In this document: one piece after another, positions 21,932 to 31,832 of the stretch
Layout of the letters: each line of letters begins with the position of its first letter
How positions within the stretch are numbered: the stretch's first letter is position 1
Assembly: GCA_001692895.1 (NCBI GenBank)
Contig: KV748235.1
Location: 372,001-436,000 of the forward strand
From: Cenococcum geophilum 1.58
Taxonomy: Eukaryota > Ascomycota > Dothideomycetes > Gloniales > Gloniaceae
Direction: 5' to 3'
Length of the DNA stretch: 64,000 bases
The notes under the pieces: generated by a model
Databases searched by the model: none
What the model was told of the DNA's origin: nothing
Seen by the model: only the letters and a program-made list of their open reading frames with translations
Program-made: the position numbers and the translations under genes

Positions 21932-24462
21932 TCATTCCATAACGCCAGGGACTTCATTGTACATGGCTGCCAAGATATTCCAGCTCCACTCTGCGATGCC
22001 ATCGACCTGCTTCATATCCCTCATCCAGTTGAGCAACAATAGCACAGTATCTTTGATCTCATTGGCATCAAGATAATCTCGAGCAATCTGGCCCATACAA
22101 TCATTGACAGTGATCATCCGCAATATCAGCAACACACCGAGAAAGTTTTGTGTCCAGGCGAAGAGAACAGGAACCAGCCTCTTGCGGTCTTTGCAAGTAG
22201 ACATTGCGATTGGCCATAGCAGTGCGCTCTGCAGACAGCGGCCGGCGAGTTGTCGATCCTCAGGTGACATGAGCTCTGAGTAGTGCAGGGCCTTGAATAT
22301 GAAGGGTCTGTAGATCATGAAGCGGGCATAGTAGTATCTCGAGCGAAGCTGCGCTGTGAGGATATCCAAGATGGCGCTGAAGGACTGCTCATTTCGCATT
22401 GACTCTTTGGTTACGGTGAATAGGGGCATGGACGGACGACGGGTATATAGACTGTTTGCACTCGGGTACGCGAACCTGTCAGCGTCGCTCCACTGCAGCG
22501 CAGCCGGAAGGAGAGCACGCCAAGACTCAAGTTGTCTCGCAAGTTCGTTGATTACTGTTGTGGGAGGGCCGCCATGTTCATCTGAGGATTCAGCCGTATT
22601 GTTAGTAGCTGAGAACAAATCAGTATAAATGTTCGGCGTATATTCCGTACGATCACCGAACTCGGTAACTGCGGAGTATACTCCGTGGCAAGGTACGCGA
22701 AAAAGAAAACTTAATATAGATATCGTGGTAAGATGGGTTTTTAGAAACGCTCCCGAACGGCAACGAACTCCTACCCACCTTCAAAGATTGCCGAATGTAT
22801 GCGGGTAATCAATCTTCGGAGCGATATCATTGCCGAGAAATGCATTAGATTGTGCTGATTCTCCGCACCAATCGTAAGGGAGTTGTCGCTGGGTAGGGGT
22901 ACTGCGTCTTCGTGATCACATATTCCGGTGCGTGGGAGATCTAGATCGATGTGGTACCAGCTGTGATTGAGTCAATCGTGTGGCTTTAGAGTTTATTCAT
23001 AGTAGGAAGATGAGGTGAGTACTTTTCGATCGTGTTACATGTCCAGTATACTCTTTTGATCGCATTTCCTTTTCGACTATTCCACTCTATGGCTTCACTA
23101 TCCCCAGAAATTAGCTGTATAAGATAGACTTACGGCAAGAACAAACCATCGGAGAAGGACTTGACAAGCTGTGGCTGCGTTGACAGTACAGCGCCAAAAA
23201 TCCTAAAGTCAACAGTCAGCAGTGGCAATGGAAGATGGAGGAGGCTTGTCACCGGATGTCGCGCGCATGCCTCATAGTAAATGCTGGATATTGATATCAA
23301 TCAAAAAACGCTTATCCAAGGAGATCTTTGAACGGAGACTGACGAGGCCAATAGAAGACACTGGATGTTCTCCACATTGCATTGTGTCATGATGAACCCC
23401 AACCGCCGCCTTGCTTCGTTGAATAGCTGGAGTCCTGGGGGTCTTGCTGCGGTTCCCCCACGGATTCCACTCTGAGGCATTAAGGGATGACCAAAAGTTC
23501 CCTCTTCAGCAACACTTCCTAACGCGAAAACGAGCAGGGCAATTATGGAAGGAAAATCACCATCACCGAAACCGTTCCGAGCTACCACCTGAAGAACATC
23601 TGACACAAACTCTTCCTTATCCAAGATTGGAAAGAGGCCGTTGAAGGTTGAGAAGTAAGCATGTGAATACTTGCTCATCACCTCTGCGGTTAGCTCCGTA
23701 AACAAGACTCTCTTCGTGGTATCGCTATATCCCATGCTCAAGGCTGGCTTACTTTCAAGAAAGCTATCGCAAGGAAGCACTTCGGGATGTTTGTCTAATT
23801 CATGGCGCAGCATCCATGGGGTTCCTGCCTCCAGAATATAACGGAGATCATCAAGACCATTGATGTTGAGTGTGGACATATGCATGGATATTGCGGGCCA
23901 CAGGAGAACCTTGTGAGGCGTTGTGAGATGTGTGTAGACTCTGGACGGCTCTAACAAGGCCTGCCCAGTGTCCAAGCCTCGTAGGACATCTGTCGGAGAT
24001 GGCACTACAACCTTACTGGTCGAGGAAGACGGCTGGCTGGTAGGAGACAGCGTAGGTTGCGTTTCGAACGCTACACTACCAGGATTGACAGATCTTCCGA
24101 TGATATCTATCTTATTCTCTAGTCTGCTGATGCTATCGAGAATAAATACCATGGTCTTGTCCTTCCTAGCAAGACGGTCAGCCAAGTCTCCCTTAAGTAC
24201 CGCACCCTTCAAACCGATTCTGGAAAAACTGGCGAGCATTCCCAACTTACTTGGTGGGCTGGGGCTCTCTGTACTTGCATTCAACGTTGAGGCGCTGACA
24301 TAACCCACACTTTGGACGCTGCTCGTCACACTTAGATTTCCTTGAACGGCACATCTCACAAGCCTGCGCAGCGATTGCTGCACGCTCTCGTCGCTGGTTG
24401 TTATCGGGAGGGCTCGAGGCAGAACCTCGCCCTATACCAGACGAGTCGAAGCTACTAGCCAT
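21932..24462 (-). CDS. Zn2Cys6 fungal-specific transcription factor
   Basis: A nuclear binuclear-zinc-cluster regulator of unknown target. Seven exons (minus strand) fit one continuous frame: 24462-24251, 24165-23344, 23283-23253, 23202-23147, 23097-23023, 22960-22779 and 22608-21932, giving about 684 residues. Exon 1 carries the zinc cluster with Cys at 35, 38, 45, 52, 55 and 62 (CEMCRSRKSKC...CGLC...EC). A short coiled coil ('SISRLENKIDIIG') follows. The middle homology domain spans exons 2-6 ('YSHAYFSTFNGLFPILDKEEF', 'LFNEARRRLG', 'YYEACARHP|DFWRCTV', 'WYHIDLDLPRTGI'). Each junction restores a family-typical motif, which is why I trust the splice sites. The first intron has a GCTGAC branch site 11 bases before its AG. 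Exon 7 covers the C-terminal part. The gene lies next to the transposon block and is intact. Confidence 0.88.
22672..22685. promoter_or_regulatory. CGG-N8-CCG palindrome inside intron 6 of the regulator
   Basis: A perfect 14-bp palindrome CGGAGTATACTCCG. Zn2Cys6 dimers bind CGG triplets in inverted arrangement, so this could be a binding site. That is inference; a palindrome of this size can occur by chance. Confidence 0.2.
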
Positions 24463-25092
24463 GGTGGTATGCTCGGCGGTCCAGCAATGGTCTCATGAGC
24501 ACAACGAGGGAAGAGATTTGACTGGGTGGAAGCGAAAAAAAAGCTCACAGGCAAAAACTCAACTAGGAATTGTGAGCAGAGGAAAGAATGAAGTAAAGAG
24601 CAGCCGCATCTGCGGCGACGCAAGGACTCTCGATGCAGCCTAGGAGCTCGATATCGCAGCAGTGCAGCAGCGTTGTCGGTGGTGGCGCACACGGTTGGGC
24701 TTCCTGGAGGATGCAGCAAAGAAGCGCGCGACGAGGGCGTGAGGCAAAAGAAAATTGAACGGTTGTTGAGCGTCAGTGCAGGTTAGGGGAGTCGGACAGG
24801 TCCCCATGGTCCCATCACCCGCCTGATTTGATGCTGCGGGAAGACCTCCGGATGCAGGTCATGCACTGTACGCGAAAGACGTTTTGCCCACAGCTTTCAC
24901 CATCGCACTTAGACAATGCCGTCTCCGCTCTATGCCGGCGCGCTTCTACTTCCCGAGCCAATTAGGGCCCTAGCCTTGCTACCGGAGGTGCTCACAAAGT
25001 AACCGGTCCTCTTCTTGGGAAGTGCCTCAGTGCCCGCGAACCCACGAGTATCTATCGCCACCACCACCGCAGAGTGAGATGGCTGGGGCTAA
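24463..25092. other. Upstream region of the Zn2Cys6 gene
   Basis: About 630 bp of ordinary composition between the regulator's start codon and the small gene remnant. It is expected to hold the regulator's promoter. I recognise no specific site. Confidence 0.5.
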
Positions 25093-25455
25093 GACCCGAT
25101 CTACCTTATCTTCACCGAGACCGCCAGTAGATCCTCTCAAAACGACCTGCGCCAGCACTACTACCAGCAACAAAGTGTTCTATACGTACACAAACTAGGG
25201 ATAACGCTTCGTCCTGCCCTGGATAAATTATGCTCGTTCGTGGAACAACCTGTACGATAACCAAAGGTGAGTCGCCAGCAGTGCCAGACCGAGAACGTTC
25301 AGAGTCTTATGCCCTTTGCCCAAAAGCTACCGGGCAGACTGGATGTCGGAGAGTCTGTATCTGTATCAAATGTAGTCCGAATGCGGTACAAGGAGCTGGA
25401 AGAGACTTTTCGCAGGGCGACAGCTGCTACGGAATGGTTGAGGTTGCTTTGCTAG
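25093..25455 (+). pseudogene. Remnant of an unknown gene, about 120 codons
   Basis: One frame of 121 codons reads like real protein on both sides of a single TAA (25258-25260). Before it come 'YLIFTETASRSSQND', 'QHYYQQQSVLYVHKLG' and 'PALDKLCSFVEQP'. After it come 'QCQTENVQSLMPFAQKLPG' and 'RMRYKELEETFRRATAATEW', ending at TAG 25455. No start codon lies in frame at the 5' end, so it is either an internal or last exon, or a truncated copy. The TAA could instead lie in a very short intron (25252-25278, GT...AG, 27 bp), but that is below the usual size. I do not recognise the family. Confidence 0.45.
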
Positions 25456-26349
25456 ATATAAGTGTCTACATGTTGCTCGGATCAGTGTGATTACCTAACT
25501 CTATTGCTCTGTATTCAAGCCTTTGTTAATTCTGGGTGGTGCCACTGTTAATAGTCGTTCTCGCGCAGCGCAGGGCTGAAATATCCATGACAGGTTTTGC
25601 GGAAGCTTCTCCGCCCACTGCCATGACATGGCGACCACCTGCATTTCCTTTACCCTTCACGTGACATGGGCTGTCCTAAAACCTTAGCAGGCTCTAATTC
25701 TTCCCAATTATCTCTATTCGCCTTCTTTATTCACCGCCGAGCTGTCCACAGTGTGGTTTTGGATAAACCTTATCGATAAGTCTTGGCATACCCCAAATAA
25801 AATTTCAGTCGCCTTCTTCTTCTTTATTATTATATAAATATAGCTTTAGAAGTACTTTAAGCGGTGCTAAAAAAGAAGGTTATTAGTAAGGCCCTTATTA
25901 TATTAATTATTATATAAAACTTACTATTTCGGATAGTTAAGTAGCTAAAGTTCTATATCCTTTTACAGTTAATTAATCCTAAAGTAGACGGCCATATAAC
26001 TATAGCCTATTTAGTAGTTAGTAAAAAGATTTATAACTTATAGCTATTATAAAAGGATATTATATAAAAAAGGCTGCAGTCTATACTAATAAGTATTTAT
26101 CTCTTTATTAATATCTAGACATTTTTAAATATTTACCTTCTCCTTATAATTTGTAGCTATTTTATTAATAGCTAGAAAAAGCTTATAAACGCTCTCCTTA
26201 GCCTTTATATAGTAGCCTCTTATAGTAGAAATAAGTAATAAAATACTCTCCTTTTAGTGCTTAAGGACTATAGAATTACGCAAAAGCTAAGTGCTGTTAT
26301 ATTTAATAACTATACTATAAATAATAAGCTCTATTATATAATAAGCAAC

Positions 26350-26472
26350 TGTCAGGTAATTCGTCACCTCGCCTATATATATTGTTCCGCACAGCCGTGC
26401 CTGGCATCAAGCCAGTCACTCGCTTACTTTTTGGTTTGTGTAGCTAAGTGGTGCGGAGCTTATCACCTCACA
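26350..26472. mobile_element. 123-bp insertion with TG...CA ends (small solo LTR or MITE)
   Basis: It starts TGTCAGGTAATTCG and ends ATCACCTCACA. A direct 5-bp repeat GCAAC lies on both sides (26345-26349, 26473-26477). Its CA/TG-rich composition contrasts with the decayed hAT around it. It has a TATATATA box-like run near 26376. The ends and the 5-bp duplication suit an LTR; the short imperfect inverted ends would also suit a MITE. Confidence 0.5.
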
Positions 26473-27636
26473 GCAACTAGCTTCTCTAGAAAGAGAAAAT
26501 AAAATAAAATCCTATCTACTAACATATCCGCTATAAGGTTATATTTAAAACCTTACTATATAGGCTTTCCTTTTTAAAAACTTAATTAGTCTTAATAATA
26601 TTAAGTTATATAAAGAAAATAAGGTAAAAGGAAAAGAGTTAAATCTAAAAGAGAAGTAAAAGAAGAGTAATATATTTTAGAAACCTAGTATACTTAGAAA
26701 GCTTTATAATATTACTATATATACCTATAGCTTAGCTAGTTATATAAGGGAGTTTAAAAGTCTTATAGGGAGAAGCATTCTACTTAATAATTGTATAAGA
26801 TAGAATAGCTAGTATCTTATACTTAGCGTAGTAATTTAGAAAAAGTCTGCCCTTAATATACTTAAAAAGGACTATCTTAGTCTAAAGGACTAGGAGGCTC
26901 TTTATATAATTAAAAAATCTTTAAAAAATCTACTAGGTAACCCTAAAATACTAAGGATATAAAGCAACGCTTAAGAATATACTCTTTATAATAGATATTA
27001 TAATTAAATACCTTAATAAATCCTAGGTTAGTTTATCTCCCTTCTTTATTTCTTAATTTAGCTAATATTATATAATAAAAAGAGTATATATCTAATAAGG
27101 AGTTCTCTAAACGCATTAAAAATGCTTAAAATACCTTTAATAAGTATTATCATAAAATAGACAGCTCGCCCCTTTATATTACTACACTTATTCTTTACCT
27201 AGCCCATTATATAAGATATATTAAGTAGGTTTAAAAAAAAGGAGTAATATAAGCCTATACTTAATAGCGTTAAAGAGCTTTAGGAGAGATATTAGAATAG
27301 AAGTTCTACGCCTAGAAGTATATTATTATATAAAAATCTAGCTTTAGCTTAAGACCTTAATAAATTTAATAAAATTGCCGAGGATTTTAATAGTATAATA
27401 TTTTAACTAAAAAGTTAGGATAAGTATAAGGACTTTATCTCTAAGACACTATATAAAAATTTAATAACTGCGCTTTAGTAGTAGTCTTAAGAATAGTAAT
27501 AAAAGCGCTAGCTACGGCTCTTACTTATAGCAATTAAAATTCTCTTGATTTTAGTAATAAGCGATAACTTAGAAAGAGTCTTTTTAAGAGGACATTATAT
27601 AGTATTATAGGATAAAATATAGATAGATTCCAAAAC

Positions 27637-27823
27637 TGTTGGTCACACAGGGTGACTCACCAATAACGACTACTCGAGTAGGTTACAGTGATGTTGGTTG
27701 ATAAAGCTTCTTGATTGGAATGAGGAAGGGCGAGGAACTTAAGGCTCCTCGCCACGCTAGTGCCGCGGCGACACGTGATGGCAACTTGCCATCACGTGAC
27801 GGCAACTTGCCTCATTCCCGACA
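27637..27823. mobile_element. Solo LTR, 187 bp
   Basis: It starts TGTTGGTCACACAGG and ends TTCCCGACA. The 5-bp duplication AAAAC is perfect (27632-27636, 27824-27828). It has normal composition inside RIP-decayed hAT sequence. A 27-bp hairpin (27772-27798, arms CACGTGATGGCAA) lies inside it. It has no internal region, so it is a recombination remnant of an LTR element. Confidence 0.65.
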
Positions 27824-28155
27824 AAAACTCTTAAGAAAACAGAGTATTTAAAGAATTGGCATCAGAGAAGAATTACAAGAGAGATAGGGGATTTTTCTTT
27901 AAGTATTTAGCTATTATATAGCTAGGGGAGAGGTAGATAAGGACCCCATAACACCTTATATGTTCCTATTGCAATATCCGTAATATCCGTAATATCTGCC
28001 AAATTCTGCCAAATCTACTAAATTCTGCTAAATTCTGCTAGAACCGTAGAGTCCTATTCTACCTAGTTGGGGTAGAAAGCTCTGCATGGACGCTTTTATC
28101 CTTATCGATTGCGATATTTTATGCTCGCTTATTTGCATCATCCAAAACCACACTG

Positions 28156-30214
28156 CCCTAGAGAGCAAAGGAGGGGAAAGTTAGACCGAAAGAAAGACCA
28201 GAGGAAGTTGGAAATTTTCCAGGGAGCCTGAATATACCATTTCCGTCAACAAATATGAAGCTTCTCAGCTGTGATGTTCTGGCCGATACGCTCAACCGTG
28301 ACCCTTTCGAGTCATTATTAGCTGTTATTTCATTGAAGATATGACATTGGAGCCTGTTGCTCTCATGCCGCGATTGTGAGGTGGGGCGATCCCCTACTGC
28401 GAGTCACATTTACGATGTAATTGTTCACCAAAAACTAGCAGAGGGGATTCTCTATCCAATGCTCGACACGGGGTGTGATTTGCTGCCGGAGCTGTGATGT
28501 AGTATTAGAAAGATAGTGAAATGTAGCCGATCAGGGAGATGGACTTGAGACATGTAAATAAAACCCAAGGAAAATCCGAGGAAAGGACTCAAATTTGAGC
28601 TCAGCTGCGGGCAGGAAATATTCGCTAGCATGCAGGTTGCCCTGCAGCAGCCATGGCTGGGGCCACCGCAGAGGCTTCATGCCCACATGTCTCCTGAGCG
28701 CACCACTACAAAGCGACAAAGGTTAAGATAGAGGTGGTAAGGCGGCGATTGTTAAGGGGTGTATCATGGGAGAATCGACGACGTATATCTTCGAGGGCTC
28801 CAGAGAATGCATCATACGCGTTCATTCATGATGATAGGTGCACCTTGACAGGAAATGCGATAAGTTTGAGTTATCTAGTAGCTACACATGACTCTATAGA
28901 GCATTAATTGAATTCACACGATGAATTTGAGGCTGAAGAACTTACATTGAATGTGGGTTAATCGTGGTACGCGCTCTTTGCCTCCTCGTTCACCCCAGCC
29001 ATTAAAGACGACCACCGGCAAAAATTCCCAGGAATAAGCAATTACCAGTTGAAATAACCTGTTTAAATTACTTATTGTTAATCCATGAACTACGAGATAT
29101 TTAGAACATCACTAGCTTATAGCGATGTGGTGCAAGAGGAAATGTCGATCGGTAGTCCGTGCACCGATTGTAAGAAAAGAATGATGACTCTGTCTATTGA
29201 ATGTAGCTCTAAGAACCTCTATATATACATAGGAAAGGCGTAGGAAATGAGAACGAGAAGGGGGTAGGGGGGTGGCAATGGAAACAAGGGGTAAGTGACC
29301 GAGTCAATGGGAGGTAGCTGAGTCGGTGATAAGATAACCTGATTCAGGTCGACAGGAAACCTCAAGAAACTCTCATCTCTACCGGACCTCTCTTGAACCA
29401 TCCAGCCACCCTAATTACTCCTCGCCTCGCAGCCTGATACGGGGGACAGAGTTTCATCTCTTAGCAATACTAGTATCTGCATTGGAGGCGAGGCGCATGC
29501 ACAGCATTGCAAAGGAAATCCTTATTGCGCAGCGGTTCCATCCACCAGCAGATTGTTTGAATTAAATGAATCGCATGAAGAGCTAGCACTGATAGGGAAG
29601 CGCATGGATTCATACTGCAAAAGCTAGATTCAGTCCAACATTACAAACGAGCTCCTTTGCGAGGATGGTTTTAATAGCTAACGAGTATCAGATACCCGCC
29701 CGCAGATCAGTTGCAGGAAAAAACTTATCCGCTCATACGCACGACATAAACTATAGAATTCGTAGTGCACTGTATCATCTCGTTATTTATTCATTCGGGA
29801 CTGTAGAAGAGAATTGTGGCTGAGATTATTGGAGAGATAATTTGACTCTCCTGGGTTGGGGATATAATAAGGAACACTCTAGGCACTAATTCGTCGTCTA
29901 TTGTGGGGACAGGCAAACGGCCTGTTACTCTTCAATTGTGGCTCCCTCAGGTGCCGGCACAATAAGAGCTTTTAGGAAAGACTTAGTTCGACAAGGACAG
30001 GAAATGGATAACTGATAAGTGAGGATAATACGATAGAGCTTAATAGAAGCCATTTAGAAGCCCCCACATGGACACCATCCTACGTTATTAAGGTATCGTA
30101 AAAATACTTTACATGCTTTTAAATCTTGAAGTGTTTCTCTTTCTCTTTATTCAGATCTGCTCGCTGTAGTGGCTTTCTTGGCTTGGGCTACACTGTGCCG
30201 GTTCGCTATTCCGT
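28156..30214. other. 2.1-kb intergenic DNA without a supported gene
   Basis: Ordinary composition. The few open frames (for example minus strand 28531-28719 and 29219-29401) are short, lack domains and have no splice-linked partner. Its 3' end must include the hydrolase gene's 3' untranslated region. Confidence 0.5.
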
Positions 30215-31280
30215 TTATATTGCTAGTCCTTTTATGCGCTCTAGCATGTCGCATATCTGCGCGACTACAAAAGCTGGATCATCAGTTTGGATAAAATGGC
30301 CGCAGCCTTTTGCAATGACTGGGCCTTTAGTCAGTTTTGCGGCTGTGATGTGAACGAGGCCCTCATTGTATTTCTGCCAGCACGGATTCATATACAACAT
30401 GGTCAAAATCTTTGGAGTATGCATGGTTCCCTGCATTGAATCAGAACTTCACCCCAGGTGTTGACGGATAACAATAGCTTACCGTGAGGCTTTGCTCCGC
30501 AAAAGTATCCCAGTCATGCCCAACAACGGTGAGAAGTGGCCCCTCACCGGATAGTCCTATTAGCTTAGGGTTATCGGAGTAAGGGAGAAGCCGGGCAAGG
30601 TTCCTCCTGCTCAAGCCTTCCTTATTGGGCACGCTTGGATGGAACGCCTTCGCAAACTTCGCTCTTGTTTCACGGAGATCTTCCGCAGATACTCCTTCTG
30701 GCAAACTGTCAGGGTCGAAGCCTGGGGCATCCGGATCCGGCCAGATAGAAACAAAATCAGAATTTGCCATTATAGAGTCAAGTAGAATCATGCCAGAGAC
30801 AGTCCCAGGATAAATTTGAGCGAAGAGGCGGGCAAGAGCACAGCCTATTGAATTGCAGACAAAAATAAGGGATGGGAATTGATCTGAGGACATATGAAAT
30901 AAGGGTTTCTCCACCGAAAACTGCGATATCAATTGGTGCAAGTCCCGGACAGCACTCATGACATCGTGTCCGTGGCCAGGCTCTTTCCCTTCATTAGAAG
31001 GATCCGGCGACGAATTACCTTGGCCAAAACGGTCATACGAAAGCATTGCTGGGTGCGGCAGGCCGTCTTCCTCTGCCTTCTGAATAATATTTTCCATGAC
31101 CGAGTCCCACCCGGCCCGAGGAACAATGAGCCCATTCAGGAAAACCATTAGGGTCCTGGGGAAGTCTCCTTGGGGAGAAGCAGGAGCGAAGGAGTACCAC
31201 AAGGAAGCACCTGCTTTATCTTTCAACTCTATACAACCCCGTTCAATGTTCATCTGATGCAACTCGTTCATTTCCACCAT
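30215..31280 (-). CDS. Alpha/beta-hydrolase fold protein
   Basis: Two exons (31280-30483 and 30430-30215; intron 52 bp, GTAAGC...TGCAG) give 337 residues. It belongs to the alpha/beta-hydrolase superfamily; the substrate cannot be read from sequence. The nucleophile elbow is 'VCNSIGC' with Ser144. The oxyanion/strand-3 region is 'VFLNGLIVPRAGW' (residues 46-58) and the strand-4 region is 'LSYDRFGQG' (80-88). The acid is probably Asp256 in 'VVGHDWD', and the catalytic His311 lies in 'KGCGHFIQTD', encoded by exon 2. No signal peptide is seen, so it is probably cytosolic. All triad elements are in place, so the gene looks functional. The LTR of a Copia element lies only about 300 bp upstream of the start codon. 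Confidence 0.85.
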
Positions 31281-31587
31281 TTTATGCAGATCCGTAGCAG
31301 GAAGAATGGCTAATGCGATGCGGGTGGTTTTCGGGAAGGATTTAGGATGGTGACTGGACTATTCGATCGGATGGTGTCATCTTTAGTGCTCTAAAGGCGG
31401 TAAACGTTAGCGGCTTAGGATTACGGAAACGCGCGGGACTCTGACAGGCTTACAGTTCGGCTTCTGCTACTACATGTAGGTAGTTGCGGTGTATCTACTT
31501 GACCAGCGGGGTTTGGAAGGTGATCGGAGCACCTTAGCCCAAGCGCAGGTAGGAGATGGATCACTAGAGATGGGAGATGATCAGTGA
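31281..31587. other. Truncated upstream region of the hydrolase gene
   Basis: 307 bp separate the hydrolase start codon from the Copia LTR. Any promoter element farther upstream now lies on the other side of the 9.5-kb insertion. Confidence 0.5.
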
Positions 31588-31832
31588 TGTTGGCCACGGA
31601 GGTAGCTTTACCTATGGGTAATATTGACCTGTGACGACGGCTGTTAGACATTAGTATTAGCCTAATATCGTCTTGTTACACCACCCTCTAGGGACCCCTG
31701 TAGGGGGTTAATTCTATTATGTATATTAGGGCTCTTAGAGCCACCTTAAATAAAATAGATCAATCGTTTAATTCTGTGTCTCTATATTAATTAGCTAGCT
31801 ATATATCATTCGTGATACCTGCCTGGCTAATA
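31588..31832 (+). repeat. Left LTR of Copia element
   Basis: It starts TGTTGGCCACGGAGGTAGC and ends GGCTAATA. It is colinear over 245 bp with 40824-41068. Confidence 0.85.

Larger units (their letters stand above)
25749..28155 (+). mobile_element. hAT-type DNA transposon, RIP-decayed
   Basis: The terminal inverted repeats CAGTGTGGTTTTGGAT (25749) and its exact complement (ending 28155) bound a TA-rich interior. The plus strand carries hAT transposase traces. 'ITQKLSAVIFNNYTINN' near 26280 fits the DNA-binding/catalytic region ('DNATNND' in relatives). 'ISDNLERVF' near 27560 fits the C-terminal dimerisation motif. The frame is destroyed by many RIP-type stops. I find no convincing 8-bp target duplication outside the TIRs. 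Two small un-RIPped insertions lie inside (26350-26472 and 27637-27823). Short tandem runs of AAATTCTGCT lie near 27990-28040. Confidence 0.7.

Noticed and set aside
25741-28163. 8-bp target duplication for the hAT element
   Set aside because: The flanks GCTGTCCA and CCCTAGAG do not match, so the duplication is lost or the true ends differ slightly.
28531-29401. Short minus-strand frames in the 28-30 kb spacer
   Set aside because: No domain, no splice partners and no coding bias visible.
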